Notes: generated from the sequence alone by a model not told the origin. A DNA stretch of 64,000 nt from Casuarius casuarius (GCA_003342895.1 PTFA01000192.1:1017378-1081377); one strand, 5' to 3'. Positions 28,135 through 41,823 are shown, counted from the stretch's first letter. Made by a program: numbers and translations.

Positions 28135-29206
28135 CAGGGCCTTATGGGGGGAATGTTGATGGTGTTTAGCCAAGATGGACTTTGACTACTGCGGAATATG
28201 TCTCCTCCACTTCTCTGTCTCCTTTTGGTTCATTATTATTTCCTGCAGTGGAGCTGGTGCTCCCACTGGATTTCTTGGTGCTACTGGTCCATTTCCACCA
28301 TCTCTGTCCCAGCAGGTACCTGTTGGCTAGGGAAAAGAGGATAAAGCTGCAGCTGTAAGATCTTTTGGTAACTTCTGCTGATGTTTAAGTGTCTACCAAA
28401 AAACACTATGCACTTCTTTCTCCTGTGATATACTTACTGCAGTGAATCAGTTTTGGTCTGGAGAAGGTGGAACTGGGCTGGTGAATCCAGTGATGATTTT
28501 AGCAGACTTGCATTGAGGTCCTTTCATTTCTTCCTGTCTGATTTTACCCCCATGTTTCTTTGTCTCTCCTGTTCCACACTGTCTCACTTGCCCCTTTTTG
28601 TCCCTCAAACCCAGATGTGCAGCCGGAATGAGATATTTTGGATAGGGCTGTTTGTTGTATTTCTGAATGAACTCTGAATAATGATTATATTGACAGTATT
28701 TGGGGCTGTTGAGCTTGGAAGAGGAGAATGCACTTGCCATGGCTCCTGTTCCTACAGAGCCTCCTCATCCTTCATAAGCTGGGTTTAAGAGTAATGTCCA
28801 GCCTGCTGCAACACAGCCTTCAGGACAGGCAATTCTCACTGAAGCTGTTGCAGGGAGTCTTGGAAAAAACTTCTGTGGTCTGGCTATGCGATGAGGCTGA
28901 AGGAGCAGGGCTTGCCATTCCTGCCTAGCCAGACCTGTTGGGTGTTGCTGGCGGGAATGGCCCTGGGAATGGAGAACAGTGTGGCTCTTTAGATGCCTCT
29001 CTCTGGCCTAGAGGAAGAGAGGCTGATTATGGGGGAGGGGTGGGAGACAGGCATGGGAACGGGGATTTTTTTTTTCATCTTTTCCCTGAGAGCATATGGT
29101 TGTTCTGGTTTTTAGGAGGTGGAAGCAGGACTGTGGGCCTCAAAGAGTTTTGTAATATGTACATATAAGCCAGATTCTCATCAGATATAAGTCAGTGAAG
29201 CTGACA

Positions 29207-29262
29207 GGACTGTGCTGGTGTCATCAGTGAGATTGGACTGTGCTGGTGTCATCAGTGAGATT
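29207..29262. repeat. Perfect 28-bp tandem duplication
   Basis: A unit beginning GGACTGTGCTGGTG and ending CAGTGAGATT occurs twice head to tail without a mismatch, so the duplication is recent. Confidence 0.95.
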
Positions 29263-31694
29263 CTGACCCATACACAGAGATTAGTGTACATATGCAATGT
29301 TGGCATTTAGAAAGAAGCTAGCTTCACCATCTGATTTCAGTGTCTCTTAGTCCAGTTCACCCCAGTCACTTCTGAACTGAAGCTTTTTTTTCCCCCTTCC
29401 TCTTTCCCATGTGCTGACTTTCCAGTGTTCTCAGTTTACAATTACTATTAGAAAGCTGGGGAGGGCACACCTTCCTCTTCTGTCTGTTTGGACCTATTGG
29501 TAATGCATTTCTGCTGGCTCCTGTTCCTCAATGCTATCACACTGTTCTCCCTTGACTGTTCTTCCATCTGCTGCTGGACCACAGTATGGTTTTGAGGGAA
29601 CAGCTGCAGCACAGCTGACATCTCGTACACTAGCCACGGGGACTCTGTATACTTGCATTCAACCTTTTGGCCTCCTGTCTTCAGAAAGGGGGAGGGATGT
29701 TGTTCTCCTGAGTCTGGGGCTGTGTATCTCTCACATGACAAGCACAGCCATCATTAGAGAATCGTAACTGCCTTTCCCCATGTTTAGCACCTTCCCTTGC
29801 TGTCAAGCCTTCCTAGCCAAGGGAGGGGGGTAGTGCAGCAGCAGAGGCTGGAGGGAGCAGGCACCCTTTGCCTTTCCCTCAGGATTTACTCCCCTTTGAC
29901 AGGAGAGTCTCAAGGTGAGTTTCAGAAGCAGAACTGCAGAATTTTTATCCCTTGTTTTCTTTTTAGAGGCAGTGCAGGTGAGATGAGGGAGGGCACATCT
30001 TTCTCGGACAATCCGTCCATTTTAGCAAGTGTGTCAGATATTATTCTGTATACAGTGATAACACAATGTTACATTTTAAATTATTTAATCCTTAGGGTAC
30101 TGGCATTTTCTAGACTGCCAGATGCATACTTTGAAGTTTGTGTGTGTAAATAGTCTGTAGGCTCTAAAAGGTTAACAGAAATTCTGTTTGTAAGATTTTG
30201 TGTTTTGTAAGTTTTTGCAGCAGTCAGTGTTGGGTCTGTTATAGATTGCTCTTCACTCTAGTTCCTGGAATTTTTCCTCCTTCCTTTCCCTGTCCTTCAC
30301 TGCCTTTCTGATGTCAGCCTTCCTACCCTAAAAGCAGACAGGCAAGACTTGGAGCCCATAGGGTATTTCGGGAAATTCCCCTTTCTTCTAATTACTTGAA
30401 GGTCAACAAAAATATTAAAATATCAGGGTTGTCAGGAGTTGCCCATAGGTTCATTTCTTTAGTGTGATCTCACACCTCACTTGGTGCTGAGTCCAATACC
30501 ATGGTTTTCACACAGAATTGAGCAGCAATGTGGTTTGAAATGCTCAAAACTATAGACACAAAGGTGAGACAGAAGCAGGAGGAAGCCAGTGTCTGAGTTA
30601 GCTTCAGAACATTTGCCACATACATATCTGTATATAGAATTTTTTACATGGATGCTTTTGCTTCTTCCTGGCAACCTAATGAAATAATATTTTATGGCCA
30701 TTTCTTGTTGCTGCTATTGAGCTGAATTTGTTTATCAAATGGAGACTGAAGCTGCCTTTTTGCCTTTCCTATAGACTTTGCTCCACTTCAGTCACTTCCA
30801 TCATTTCTTCCTTTCAGTTTTTCCCTTCTTCTGAGCTAGCCACAAGCCCATTTGTGAGAGGCAAATGTTCACTTTCTACAGGCAGCCTCCACAGTGGGCA
30901 AAAACTGCCCTGGCAGTGGCAGTCTCAGCAAAGGCCAAAGATGTAATAGGTCACAAGGATGCTGCTTCTATGAGTGTTTCAAGAGCAGAGTCAGGCATAA
31001 GGGGTGATAGAGGCAGGGAAGAGGGAGCAGGGCAAGTATGCAGGAAACTCACACTAATGCTGTACCCAGCCTGGGGTCAAACAGATTGTTGGAGAGTCTT
31101 TCAAACCGGCACCTTGCAGTGTCAAGATGTGGTACATGTGTTGACATTCAGCCAGGAGGGCTGCTTTGTCTTACCTATTGGTAGGCTCCTTTCTAGCCAA
31201 AATTGGAGCACAGAGCAGAGGGGCCTAAAGCCGAATGTGAAAAGGGCAGCTCCTGGCAGAGCGACTTGGAGATGAATGATTGTAACAGGCCCAGAGCTTG
31301 CACTGGCTGTTTGCTATTTGGGCTCCAAAAATGCCTTTGGTGTGTTGTGCTATAGCTTAGCTAACACAAACTTCCCATGAGATTGTCGTCTTGTTCCCTC
31401 TAACTGTGGGGCGAGGACCAACTTGCTCAGCAGCCAGTTTTCACTGCTGCTGAGCTCCACTGTTAAGCTTTCAAGTCATGCGGATTTCTTTTTAAATATC
31501 TAAAAAACAATTATGGAAACAAAAGAGGCTGCCCTCTGCCTCCTGGCAAGGTGCCATCACAGCCCTCACTGCTAGCGTGTGGGTACAGTGCAAAGTGAAG
31601 AGATGATGCCCCATCTCTTCCAGGCCTGGAGGCTGTGGATTTGTAAAGGGGAAAGTCTAGTGCATGGTCTGTGACAGAGTGCGTGGAATTCTGA

Positions 31695-31700
31695 AATAAA
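31695..31700 (+). terminator. MIEF1: Candidate MIEF1 polyadenylation signal
   Basis: AATAAA with GT-rich sequence (TGTCTCTGTTTGTTGTCTC) about 50 bases downstream. It is the first convincing signal of this kind after the MIEF1 stop. Confidence 0.5.
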
Positions 31701-31720
31701 ATAACTTTCCACAGTAACCT

Positions 31721-34700
31721 GGTTGTCTCTGATGCATTTGTAAACAAAGGAGTGTCTCTGTTTGTTGTCTCTGTGCCAGGGAGGGGCGTCACCTCTATGT
31801 TGACATAATTCTGTACCGCACTAGTGCTTCGGGGACTGACTTGCCCCTTGGTGATTCAACACCTTCACCTTGTGGCTTAGGGTGCTCAGCACTCTGCAGC
31901 TTGCCTACAGAGAGCAATCAGCTAGGCACTGCAACGTGCTTGCTCCTGGCAGCGTTCACGTAAGTCAGAAGATGCTGCATAATTATGGAGCTGTGCCTCC
32001 CTTCCTTTCCCTGATAGCCCACATGCCTGGGCAGAGACCTGCGTTTCATGTGGTTCCCCAGAGTTCATAGGCTTCTGTGCCTCTCTTAAGATTAACTTTC
32101 CTGTTCAGACTCCCCCGCCCTTGTTCAATGACCCAGTTGTTTCTACATGTCAGTCCTCTCCCCTGCGAAATGTACTCCTGTTTTATCCAAGCATCAGCCT
32201 TGGGGCAGTGAGGAAGCCACTGTGCCATTAGCCTGCGTGGGAGCACACGGAAGTTCTTCACCTAAGCCCCAGTTTTATGTGCCTCTTTGGGAAAGAGGAG
32301 GGGAAGTGTTGGACATAGAGATACCACTTTTGAGGTATCCTAGCTCCTTAAATTCTGGGAAAACATGCTAGGGTAAAGACATTGTCCTGTGAGCCTAGTC
32401 TTAAAAAGGCCTCAGCAATTAACATTTAACTATTTGGGGGGATATGTTATAATTAGAAGGGGAGTTCACATACCTAAAAAAATGTTTCCTGATACTATTT
32501 TTTTTTTCCCTTAATCTGTTCTGTGGTGAAAACAGATCAGGTGAGGTCCAGCCTATTTTGTGTCACTTGGATTATTACAGGAATAGCTAAAACAAGATGC
32601 TTGATGGAATCTGCCAGCTATGACTCCCTCAGGTAAATGCCCCTAGAAAGCTTAGAGCTTGCAATACTTGTTTAATGCATGTAGAAGTTTGCACCTTTGC
32701 GTAAAAGCTGTCCCGACATGAACAGTGAGGAAAGATCAAAAATGTGTTTGTTTAATGTAGAGAAGAAATTATTGAGGGGAGTCATGATAATTATTTCAAG
32801 TATGCAAAAAAGATTGCTGCAAAGTAGCATGGCATAAATGGTTCTCCAGGCTGTGAAGACTGAGCTTGCCTTTTGTTCTTAGTCTAAGGAACAACCAGCT
32901 TAGAAGGAAAGTGAATTTGGGGAGAAGTAAAATACTTTGCACACATTATACAACCACAGTCCTTTCCTGGGAATGAATGCACCCAAACTTACATTTTACT
33001 TACTTGTTCTTGCATCTCTTCATTTTAAAAATAAATATATAAATTCCAGCCTCATTGCTCTGTAAATTAATTTCAGGTGGGAGGAAAAGAGGGTGGCTGT
33101 ACCTCAACTTTGAGATTATCATGCTAGTGTTGAACTGCATGATGAACGTCTTTTTTTCTTTTTCCTGAACACTTGGTCACTTCTGTGTTTTTTTAGAGTT
33201 TATTTTAATACTCCACACTCCAGAAAAGCTTCAAACAGCTGCTGCTTTTTTAATTTAGTCACATGGAAAAATGAGGAACCTCTTCCAAACAAGGAGTTTC
33301 TCTTCCAAATAAGATAAATATAAAGATAAAATGTGTTGGCCAGCTACCCACACTAGGTATGATTCAATGGCTCCAGCACGGCTTACTGAATCTGGGACTG
33401 GATCTTGAAATGTTGAGGCTTAACCTCACAGATGCAGCGAGAAAGAAATGTGAGATTCTTCCTCTTCCTCTTCCCAGTGAAACCCAGCATTGGCTTCTAA
33501 TCCTAAGGGGTTGCAGTCTAGACAGTTGGGTAGCTATTCAGGGTATCTGGACTTTATCTTCTTCATCCCTGTCAAGCTGAGCTTTATGGCCTGAGGGATA
33601 CAAGAAATACTGCCTGTCCCTTTTTTGGGGGATTCAAAAACCTCTAAATAGCACTCATGTAACAAATACGTCCTCTACAGAATCAGGGATAGCACAGTAT
33701 AAAAGTTTTATTAGCATACTCTGAGAAGGACTGCATTATTCACAAATGACAGAGCCAGAAATGTGGTGGTGAGCAGGCTAATAATATCTTTATAGTATGT
33801 GATCCCATGGAATAATCTCGAAAATGGTAAGACGAAAGAGGGTGGTCAGACCAAAGGGTAAGGCAGGGAAGATCTGAAATCATTCCCTACATAGAAAGTG
33901 TTCTTGTCATTTTACAAATAGTAGGAGAGCAAGAGAAATACCTTGGCTTACAAAACTCAAACTTTTCACGATCTTTCCTAAGTGCTCATGCAGAAGTCAG
34001 TTTTGAACAGAATCACTTTAAACACATTAAAAGTCAGACTGATTTTTATTTTGCTGCCCTGGTTCAATTTCCCTGGCTCCAGTGGCTAAGTAGCTTTTTG
34101 ATCTGTCTGTTAACACTCAGTGCTAAGCTTCTCGGGGGAAAAATATATACATCAATTCTAACCACATTCTTCATGAAGAGCCATCTCCATATAAATAATG
34201 GGCAAAAGCTGCTGTTTGCTTGGGTTTTCTGTTTTGTTGATTTTGCTTTTTTAGCCAACAGCTCCCTTAACTTCAGCACAAGCCTACCCCTTTCCCTGCC
34301 TCTCAGCCGTCTCACTGTGGTGGAATTGTCCCCGTTCCACAGAAGCAGAGACAGCAGTGATATATTGTCCCATTAGACTTCCCATTATAATGATTCCAGC
34401 CCTATAAGATACTCTTGTCTCATTTTGCTCAGCATTGCAAAGGACTGAGACCTAATAGGCAATAGACACAAGGGCATAGATGACAAATGATGGACTGCAG
34501 TGGCTCTTTACCTGTCCCATGACAGACATTACTTCAAAGCTAGTAATACTCTAGCAGGCTCCTTACTCCCTTGAAAAGCAGGAAGCAATCATTGCTCAAA
34601 GCAGTATGTCAGAGAAACATTTTTGCCTTCAAATTCTTGAATTTATTTAGCACAGAGGATAGTTATGGCCTTGGACACAATAACTACTCTCACTTATCTA

Positions 34701-37700
34701 AATAATATCATCTGAATTATGTTCAGGCTTCTGGTTGTTTATAGCAGTGGTGATACTGCTATGAGAAGGTCTGAGATATGTTGAAGCAAAGGTAATAAAA
34801 GATGCAGTAATCCCACAGGCCACAGAGCCACACCTCTCATGTTGCTTGTTAGTATGTTGGCAGAGGTCTCAGCTTCCTGGCATTCAACTCCAGATTGGTT
34901 TTTGCTGAGGCGAGCGCATGACCAAGGCACAAACCTTCTTTTCCAAATCACTGCCTGTGGCCATGAGGGAGACTGTAGCAAGCATCCAGTCCAGTGCCTT
35001 TTCTTGAACAATCAATTAGTGATTTGGATGAAGAATGCTTCCCCTTTTTTGTGTCATTTCTATTCATATGGACATTAGAAAATAATTTTTTTTTTTTTAA
35101 AGAGATCCATCTTCAGCCCCTCATTTTGCACTGCAAGTGTCACTGCCATAGTGGACTCTCAAGCCTCGTGGTCTGGTCATGCTTGGCCTGGGACAGACTC
35201 ACTACTTTTGTGGTCAGATATTGCCTGCCCTGTCTAGGGGAGATTTGAATCTCCAGGAAGTGCTCAGCATGCACATCAGTCTCACTGAGACTGTGTGACT
35301 CAGATGTATGGCTCAAATGTTACCTGCCTGAACAGTGACTACTTTGTCTCAGACCCATAGGACATGGCAAATCCAGGACAAGGTCTCAGAAAGGTCTCAC
35401 CCTTTGAGTACAAAAAAAAGGAGGCCAGGAATAACACCCCAACCGGGGGGGGGGGGGGGGGGTGTTACTTTGGCTAATTCCTCAGACAGATCTGGCTTTA
35501 AGTCTCAATACCACCTATCTCCATAGTTAAGAACAGAAACCTCCTCCTGTTACGGAACTGCAAACCTTCCTCACAAAGCACCACAGTGGCATGAAAAAGA
35601 GGGTCAGTGTGTTGAGAGGCCCAACACCTAGTCAATACAATACTTTGGCCATGCAGTCTCCTTTGAGGACTACTGTCTAATTTGCCTATGACCAGTCTCC
35701 CTGTAACACATCTGGAAAGGCTCTCCAAAGATGTCACTGACTAGGTCACCCATACTGTCTGCAAGCCCATGCTGAAGCACTGGAGGAAGAGTAGTCTCAA
35801 AATCTTTTGAAAGGAACCTCTTTGCTTTCAGTCCAGCATCCTTTGCCAGATCTCCAAATGCAGTGACCTTAGAAGGGAAGATGACAGTCATTCAGGAAAA
35901 AAATATAAACTCAATGATATTCTGTGTCAACATCTGCCAGGAGTTTCTCCCTCCTCCCACCATAAGGCAGATATAGTGAAATAGATCAAAGCCCACTACT
36001 AAATCCCAGCCACCATGCAGTTGCTGCCTAGTAGAAGGGAGAAACATTACTAAATTCCTCCCCCAAATGTCAGATATGTTTGTGTCCACCCACTCTCTCA
36101 GCTCATTGCTAGCCACAGCAACAAAGGGCACCCTGAAGGACAGAGAGCCCAGCCAAGTGAATCTGCTTGGGCACAAGGCCTCCTTACCAGTCCCCCCAGC
36201 AGCTATAGCTCAGCTGGAAGGGCTGATGCAGTACGCATGCTCATGAGCTTGGTGCTGTCTACAGTGTTCCCTAGGAACCAAGAGAGCTACAGCTTCATCT
36301 GTGATTTATACCCAAATGAGTTTTAGAACTTCACCTAAACTACCTGGTTTGTAGTTCAGCTCCTGCTGAAGCTACATGCCAGCACCAGGAAAGAGGAGAC
36401 CGCACACACAAGGTATCCCCAGGATCCTGTTTTATTTCATTAATAAGATCTACCCATTTACAGTCTTTTTTTCTGGCCTTATCAAGACACTCTGAAGTTA
36501 AACAAATCCCCAGATGGAGCACATATCTCCCTATCAAACAGAGAGGCTCCTCCACCCAAGCCCAAATAACTTTTTCCATGTGCTTTAGATAAAGCTAACG
36601 TTTGTTGAACTGATACAGCAAAGAGTCCTCACTGACAAATCTAAGGAGCATTGAGACGCTGAAAGCCAAAGCTACTTAAATGGTGAGGGGCTGTTCACTT
36701 GTCCACTGATGTCTGGGGCTATTTGAGATGCTGCAGTCTCATAATCCACCATCCACACTTGCTTTTCGGGCCTCAGCTATCACAAATATTGCACTGTTAG
36801 GAAAGAAAAAGGAATTTGCATTGCCACGCTTGCCTTGATACTTTTTCACAGGAAGGCAGAAGGCACATGCACACATGTGATTCCAGCAGACACTGCTCAC
36901 GTAAAGGTATGTTTACTTTGATATCACTGAACACACACACATCTACAGTGGAGTACATATTAACTACAGCCTCCTGAAGAACAAGCTACCATGAGATATG
37001 TGTCTGTTCTTTCATTGCTTTGACGACTGGAAGGCTTTTGTTTGTGTACTAAACGTCTCCCACATTTGCTAATACACAGTTAGGGGTTATTCTTGACCCC
37101 CAACTCCTTCCACCAAAGGAAACAAGACTGGAAGACGAGCAAACCAAAATATCCCCTAACACTCAGAACAAAAGCAGTCAGCTCCTCTCCCTCCCCCCCC
37201 CTTCACAAATGCATATTTTTTGCTAAACATCATTTTCAGCCAGTTGTAGCTTTGCTCAGGAAATTCATGCTTGGGCAAGTTACAAGTTAAAATCTGCCTC
37301 CCTCTTACGAGATTTGCACAATGTTTTTACTTGTTGGCCACAGATTGGCTGATTCTGAGTAACTAAGCCTCTGGAGAGCCATAGTTTACAGGCTATCAGT
37401 ATGTGCTTGGCATGCCCGCGTTTGTTCAGTAAGAAAAATGTAGGTGGACAACCAGGACTGTTTCCATATCCATCTAAAATAATTGAACTGTAAATTGCAA
37501 ATGTAAATTGCAGATTTAATCCTTTTTTTTATTACTTTAATTTCAAATGTCAGTGGTATTTACATAACAGGATGGAAACATAAGAAAGGGAGGGGGTGAG
37601 TAAGCAATGAATGATTTATTAAAGGTTCCATTTGGTGTATGAGTCCAGAACAAATGAGGCACAGCATATGGCTAACTTATTTTCTATTTGTATGTAATAA

Positions 37701-40700
37701 AAGATGGACGCTAATACCCCCAGCTTGATCTTTAATCATATATATTTGCTTTTCAATCTAGTTTCAAAATGGAACGTCTATAAAGCAATCCCTAAAGAGC
37801 TTACAATGAGAATCTGGCAGAAAAGATCCTTCAGATATCTGTTTGTGCCGCATGAGGAGAGAGGCAACCAAGCGCTGAGAATTAGCCTGAGCAGTAGAGT
37901 CTATCGATAACTCTCCCAGGAAATTGCTCCCAATTTCTGGGTGTTTTGCCTCATTACTCCTTTGTATTTTCCCTTAGCACTCCTGGAAAAATTCCTGTTG
38001 GTTTCAGGAAATGCTATGTTCACTGAAGTGCAGCTGTTGCGGCACTCCAGGAAAAAGCAAAGATCTCAGGCTACATTACTTTTGCTGGTTGCCTTCTGGG
38101 CCCCAGTAACACATACCCCCCCTCGCCGCCCTGGTCCATAGGGGCCCTGGCAGCCCCCCACTGACAGGCCCCTGGGGCTTTGCATGCAGACAGTCTAGAC
38201 GGTGCAGGGCGATGTTACTATGGAAACATTTACGTCCTCTCTTTCTTTCGTGTACTTAATAACATAGCACTCTGCACGTTTACCTTCTGCATATTTGCTG
38301 GTGGAGGAAGGAAACTTCTTTTGCTTCTTAATGTTAACCTTTAACAAAAATAAGGCCTATATGGGGACGTTCCGTCCTGACAAAGCAGGAGGGTGAAATG
38401 AGGAGGAGTATTAGTTTTTCACTTCCTGGTGCTGCTGTTTGGCTGGAGATGGCTTTCTGCAGTGCTCTATTTATCCCGGCAGTTCATCACTTCCTAGCAA
38501 GGTCACTTTGGTCTCTGTCCTGCAGCGAGCTCTGCACAAGCAACTCCTTTTGCCTGCAGCTGGCCCCTCACTTCTGGATATGGACAGGGCTTACTTATCA
38601 CAGGAGCTTTCTTTGCTGAGAAATGGTGCCCAATATAGGAAAATAACATCAACTGTACTAAAGCTGATAACATGTCAGCAGGAGATTATTGACCATACAC
38701 ACAAATTAATCTTCATTCAGAAGCCATTTATTTTTTATCATCATAGATTTAATTTTCTTCAGAGCTATCAAATGTGTCCATGCAATGTTTGAGCCACAGA
38801 TTTTGCAGTAGTGGAAAGAGACACATTTTAGGCACTTTTGAGTTAGTAGTGGATAGCTAGTAGTTCTCTGCTTAGAAGATACTTGCAATTTTCTATTTAT
38901 AAAAATTCCCAAAGATTTTTCACTTGGGTGTAAAGAAGTATCTTCTACCTCAATCAAAAAACTTTAGCTATGAAGAAACATTTAGCATAACATGGGCCAG
39001 TGGAACGAGACGATTTATAATGGAATTAAAGATGTATCTTATGAAATTATGTAACGAGTAATTCTGTAGTCCTTTAGGAGACAGGGAAATCACACTCTTC
39101 ACTAAGTGGCTGGCTTTTGGTTAGTTGATTGCACTTTCTGGGTAGGGGACAGTCAAAAAATTTCTGTCTGGAACTCATAATGCAGACAAATTTCCACATA
39201 CATGTACACACAAAATGGAAACCAGGCAGCTAGAAAACTGGCAGATCTGGGTTAAGTTCCTCATTGCCTATTTCATTTTTGCTTGCGTGATTCTTGCTCA
39301 CACATACCCAGAGTCCTTTCACAGGAATCTATAATTATCTTTTCAAGATGAAGGATAGGGTGTGTATACTGTTTCATTTAGCTACAATTACAGTTTTACA
39401 ATCAACCTTTTCTTTTCACTTAAAGGAGGGGCAGGCAGGCAAGGTGGGGGATGTGAGAGCTTTCCCTTAGCCAGTCAGGGCATCAGGATGCTGTCCACCC
39501 ATCCTCCAGCCGATAACCCACTTGGCTTCTTTGAAAGCCACTGCATCCCCTAAATTTTGCATTAAAGCAAGACGTGCCTCCTACTTGGTGCATTTATCAG
39601 AACAGTCCTCTTAGATCACTGAATTGCTATTGTGGTGTTTTCTGGCATTGGAGGGCATTTTTCTCCGCCTCCTCCATTTTAATGAGTCATTCAAAAATCC
39701 GTGCTTGCTTCGAGGGAAAAAAAAGAAAAAAAAACCCAGCAACATGGCAGAAAAAATACCTTTTTTATTCAGCGATTGTATTCAGATTACAGATGCAGAG
39801 TGACATATTCCGATTTGTGGTGATGGTGGTAGCATTGGACTGCTAAAAGTAGAAACTGGGTCATGCCTGTCTTTGCAAATTATCAGTCGAATAGTAAGTT
39901 CCTGGCACTTGCGCGTGTGTGTAAACTAAGTGAAGGCCATGGCTTTACACAAGTACTACTGAGGCCCTAACTGGGAAACAATGGAGCTTTTGGCAGAAGT
40001 AGCTGAGGGCAATTTGACCTACATGATGTTTGAACAAGACAGAACCCACCTCAGCTCCCAGAGCTGATGCTGTGCTTCAAGGTTGGCAGTAGGGAAAAAA
40101 ACAACCATTTGAAGCTGGATAGCTCTGACACAGTGAAAAAGGGTGCAAGTAGAAATCTGTGCTGTCGCTGGGGTCTGAGGGTGATCTAATGGCGCACTGC
40201 TGCTGTAAGGGGACGATCCCACTTCAGCTCACTTGCGCTGATAGTTGTCTGATTCAAGTGAAAATTAGTGGACCTAAACCAGCAGAAAACAACTGATCTC
40301 CATTAGTTTTCCTGCTGGATTAGCTAGCTGGCTCACCAAGGGGCCAGATAAGCTGGTGGGATTGTACAGCTGGGAACTGGGTGGAGGGAAGGGAGCAGGG
40401 CTGCCTTCTTTCAGAGCATCAAGCTGATTTAGATGAGGTAAAGCATAATGTGAAACTGCACTTCAGAAACTTTCCAAGGTGATGCTGCCTTGTACAGCTG
40501 TTAGGCTATGTAGGTGATCCACTAATGTTCACATTAGTCTGAGTAATGCCTGTACAGAGAATAGAGAAGCAACCGTGTCAATGTGAAACTGTACAGCAGA
40601 GGAAGTTCCCTTTCCTCAACTGGGAAATAACTAAACTCATTTTTAGCTCTTACGTAGGTTCAAGGCACTAATTAGACTCATGCTCTAGGGTGCTAAGCCA

Positions 40701-41240
40701 TGTGGATCTCCAGTATAACTCTGCGTGAACCACTCCAGGTCAATGCCGCACCAGAGCTGCAACGAGACCAGCGTGCAAACATGCACACGTTATTATGCTG
40801 CATGCAGTACACAAGTACAGATATGCAGTCTGTAGCCCAAAATGGCCATAATCTAAGCGCTGCATTTGTTTGACAAGCAGGGAGGGAAGGCCAAGATGTC
40901 CTGGGCTGACACGTTATCTGAGGGAGCAGGAGCCCATGGTGGCCTGCTGCCTGGTTACTTCCAAGGGAGTGATCCATGCCAGCACCTCAGCCTGCGAGCC
41001 AACCCTTAGCTCCAGCTTGACCTCAGCAGGGCTTTGGGCAGGGGGCCACAAGGGCTGTTGGAAACGAAGGGAGGAAGCGCTGCCTCAGGAGGTACAGAGA
41101 AGGGAAAGCCCCAAGCCTCAGCGAGGGGTGCAGGCTACGGATTGCGCAAACAGCACCCCCTCCCCCCGCACGGCGCCATTTCCTCAGCCAGGTGCTCCTT
41201 CTCGTCCCCCCTTCCTCCTTCCCCTCAGACATCTGGCCTC
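31721..41240. other. Spacer between MIEF1 and ATF4
   Basis: No gene is recognised. Base composition is AT-rich until about 40.9 kb. A block at roughly 34.7-36.6 kb has several minus-strand frames of 70-95 codons that read like a decayed coding element but match nothing I can name. The stretch also holds a G18 run within an inverted repeat at 35432-35467. Confidence 0.5.
35432..35467. repeat. Poly-G run flanked by a 9-bp inverted repeat
   Basis: TAACACCCC (35432-35440) and GGGGTGTTA (35459-35467) are perfect inverted copies around AACC and an uninterrupted G18 (35445-35462). The run can form a hairpin or quadruplex and its length may be inexact in the assembly. Confidence 0.85.
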
Positions 41241-41249
41241 TTTCAGGTC

Positions 41250-41720
41250 TTAGCCAATAGCAGCTCACCGTGCACGTGAATAATTCGCTTCTAGCCAGTC
41301 AGCGCCCTGTTTCCCACGTGGCCGTGTGCGTGCTGCCTCCCGCCCGAAAGCCGTCTTTGTTGGCAGTTAAGAACCCTCCCCCCTCCCCCCAACCTTTCCG
41401 GAGGGGAGTGGGAGCGTCCTCAGCTGCTCCGTCACATGACGCGACCTCGCTTGGCGCGGAGACGGGAGACGCGTAAAGCGCATCATATAGTCCCTCCGCC
41501 GGCTGCTCCGTGGCCGAGATGGCTGGGGTGGTAGCTCCTGCTGGTGGCTCCTGCGATTAAAGCGTAGCTTGTCGGAAGGAGAGAAGCCAAAAAAGACAGG
41601 TTATACGCTGCCGGGTGCTGGTGAGAGGCAGATAAGGGTTGGCGGAAGGACACCTCACTACCGGATCTCGTTTTGCTCGGCGGAGGTGATATATAAAGGT
41701 GGGGCGCGGGCGGTGGCACC
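41250..41720 (+). promoter_or_regulatory. ATF4: ATF4 promoter with TATA box and three E-boxes
   Basis: Elements in order are a CCAAT box (41254-41258), E-box CACGTG (41273-41278), E-box CACGTG (41315-41320), the palindromic GTCACATGAC (41431-41440, a MiT/TFE or USF-type E-box) followed by GCG, an E2F-like TTGGCGCG (41451-41458), and TATAAA (41692-41697). A start site is expected at about 41720-41727. Site calls are by consensus only. Confidence 0.65.
41692..41697 (+). promoter_or_regulatory. ATF4: ATF4 TATA box
   Basis: TATAAA in the context GATATATAAAGGTGGGG lies about 30 bases before the expected start site and upstream of all three leader AUGs. Confidence 0.65.
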
Positions 41721-41731
41721 TCATTGTCTGT

Positions 41732-41737
41732 ATGTAG
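41732..41737 (+). CDS. ATF4: Start-stop uORF (AUG-UAG) of the ATF4 leader
   Basis: ATG followed at once by TAG, near the predicted 5' end. A start-stop element called uORF0 has been described in human ATF4, in similar sequence as I recall it. Such elements stall or drain scanning ribosomes. Whether it lies in the mRNA depends on the exact start site. Confidence 0.5.
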   Translation: M

Positions 41738-41823
41738 CTGAGCGCAGTGGTAGTGGTTGTGTCCGCAGCACGTCCCCGCGCGGCGCGGACCGGACCGGAG
41801 CAGCCTCCTCTCCCCTGGCCGCC

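Larger units (their letters stand above)
28135..31720 (+). other. MIEF1: Probable 3'UTR of MIEF1
   Basis: No protein-like frame is seen from the stop codon to a clear AATAAA at 31695-31700 followed by TG/TTG-rich sequence. A length of about 3.6 kb is plausible for MIEF1. It contains a perfect 28-bp tandem duplication (29207-29262). Confidence 0.5.

Noticed and set aside
36200..36225. tRNA box-A-like text TATAGCTCAGCTGGAAGG
   Set aside because: No matching box B, acceptor stem or anticodon arm could be built around it; it may be a repeat edge.
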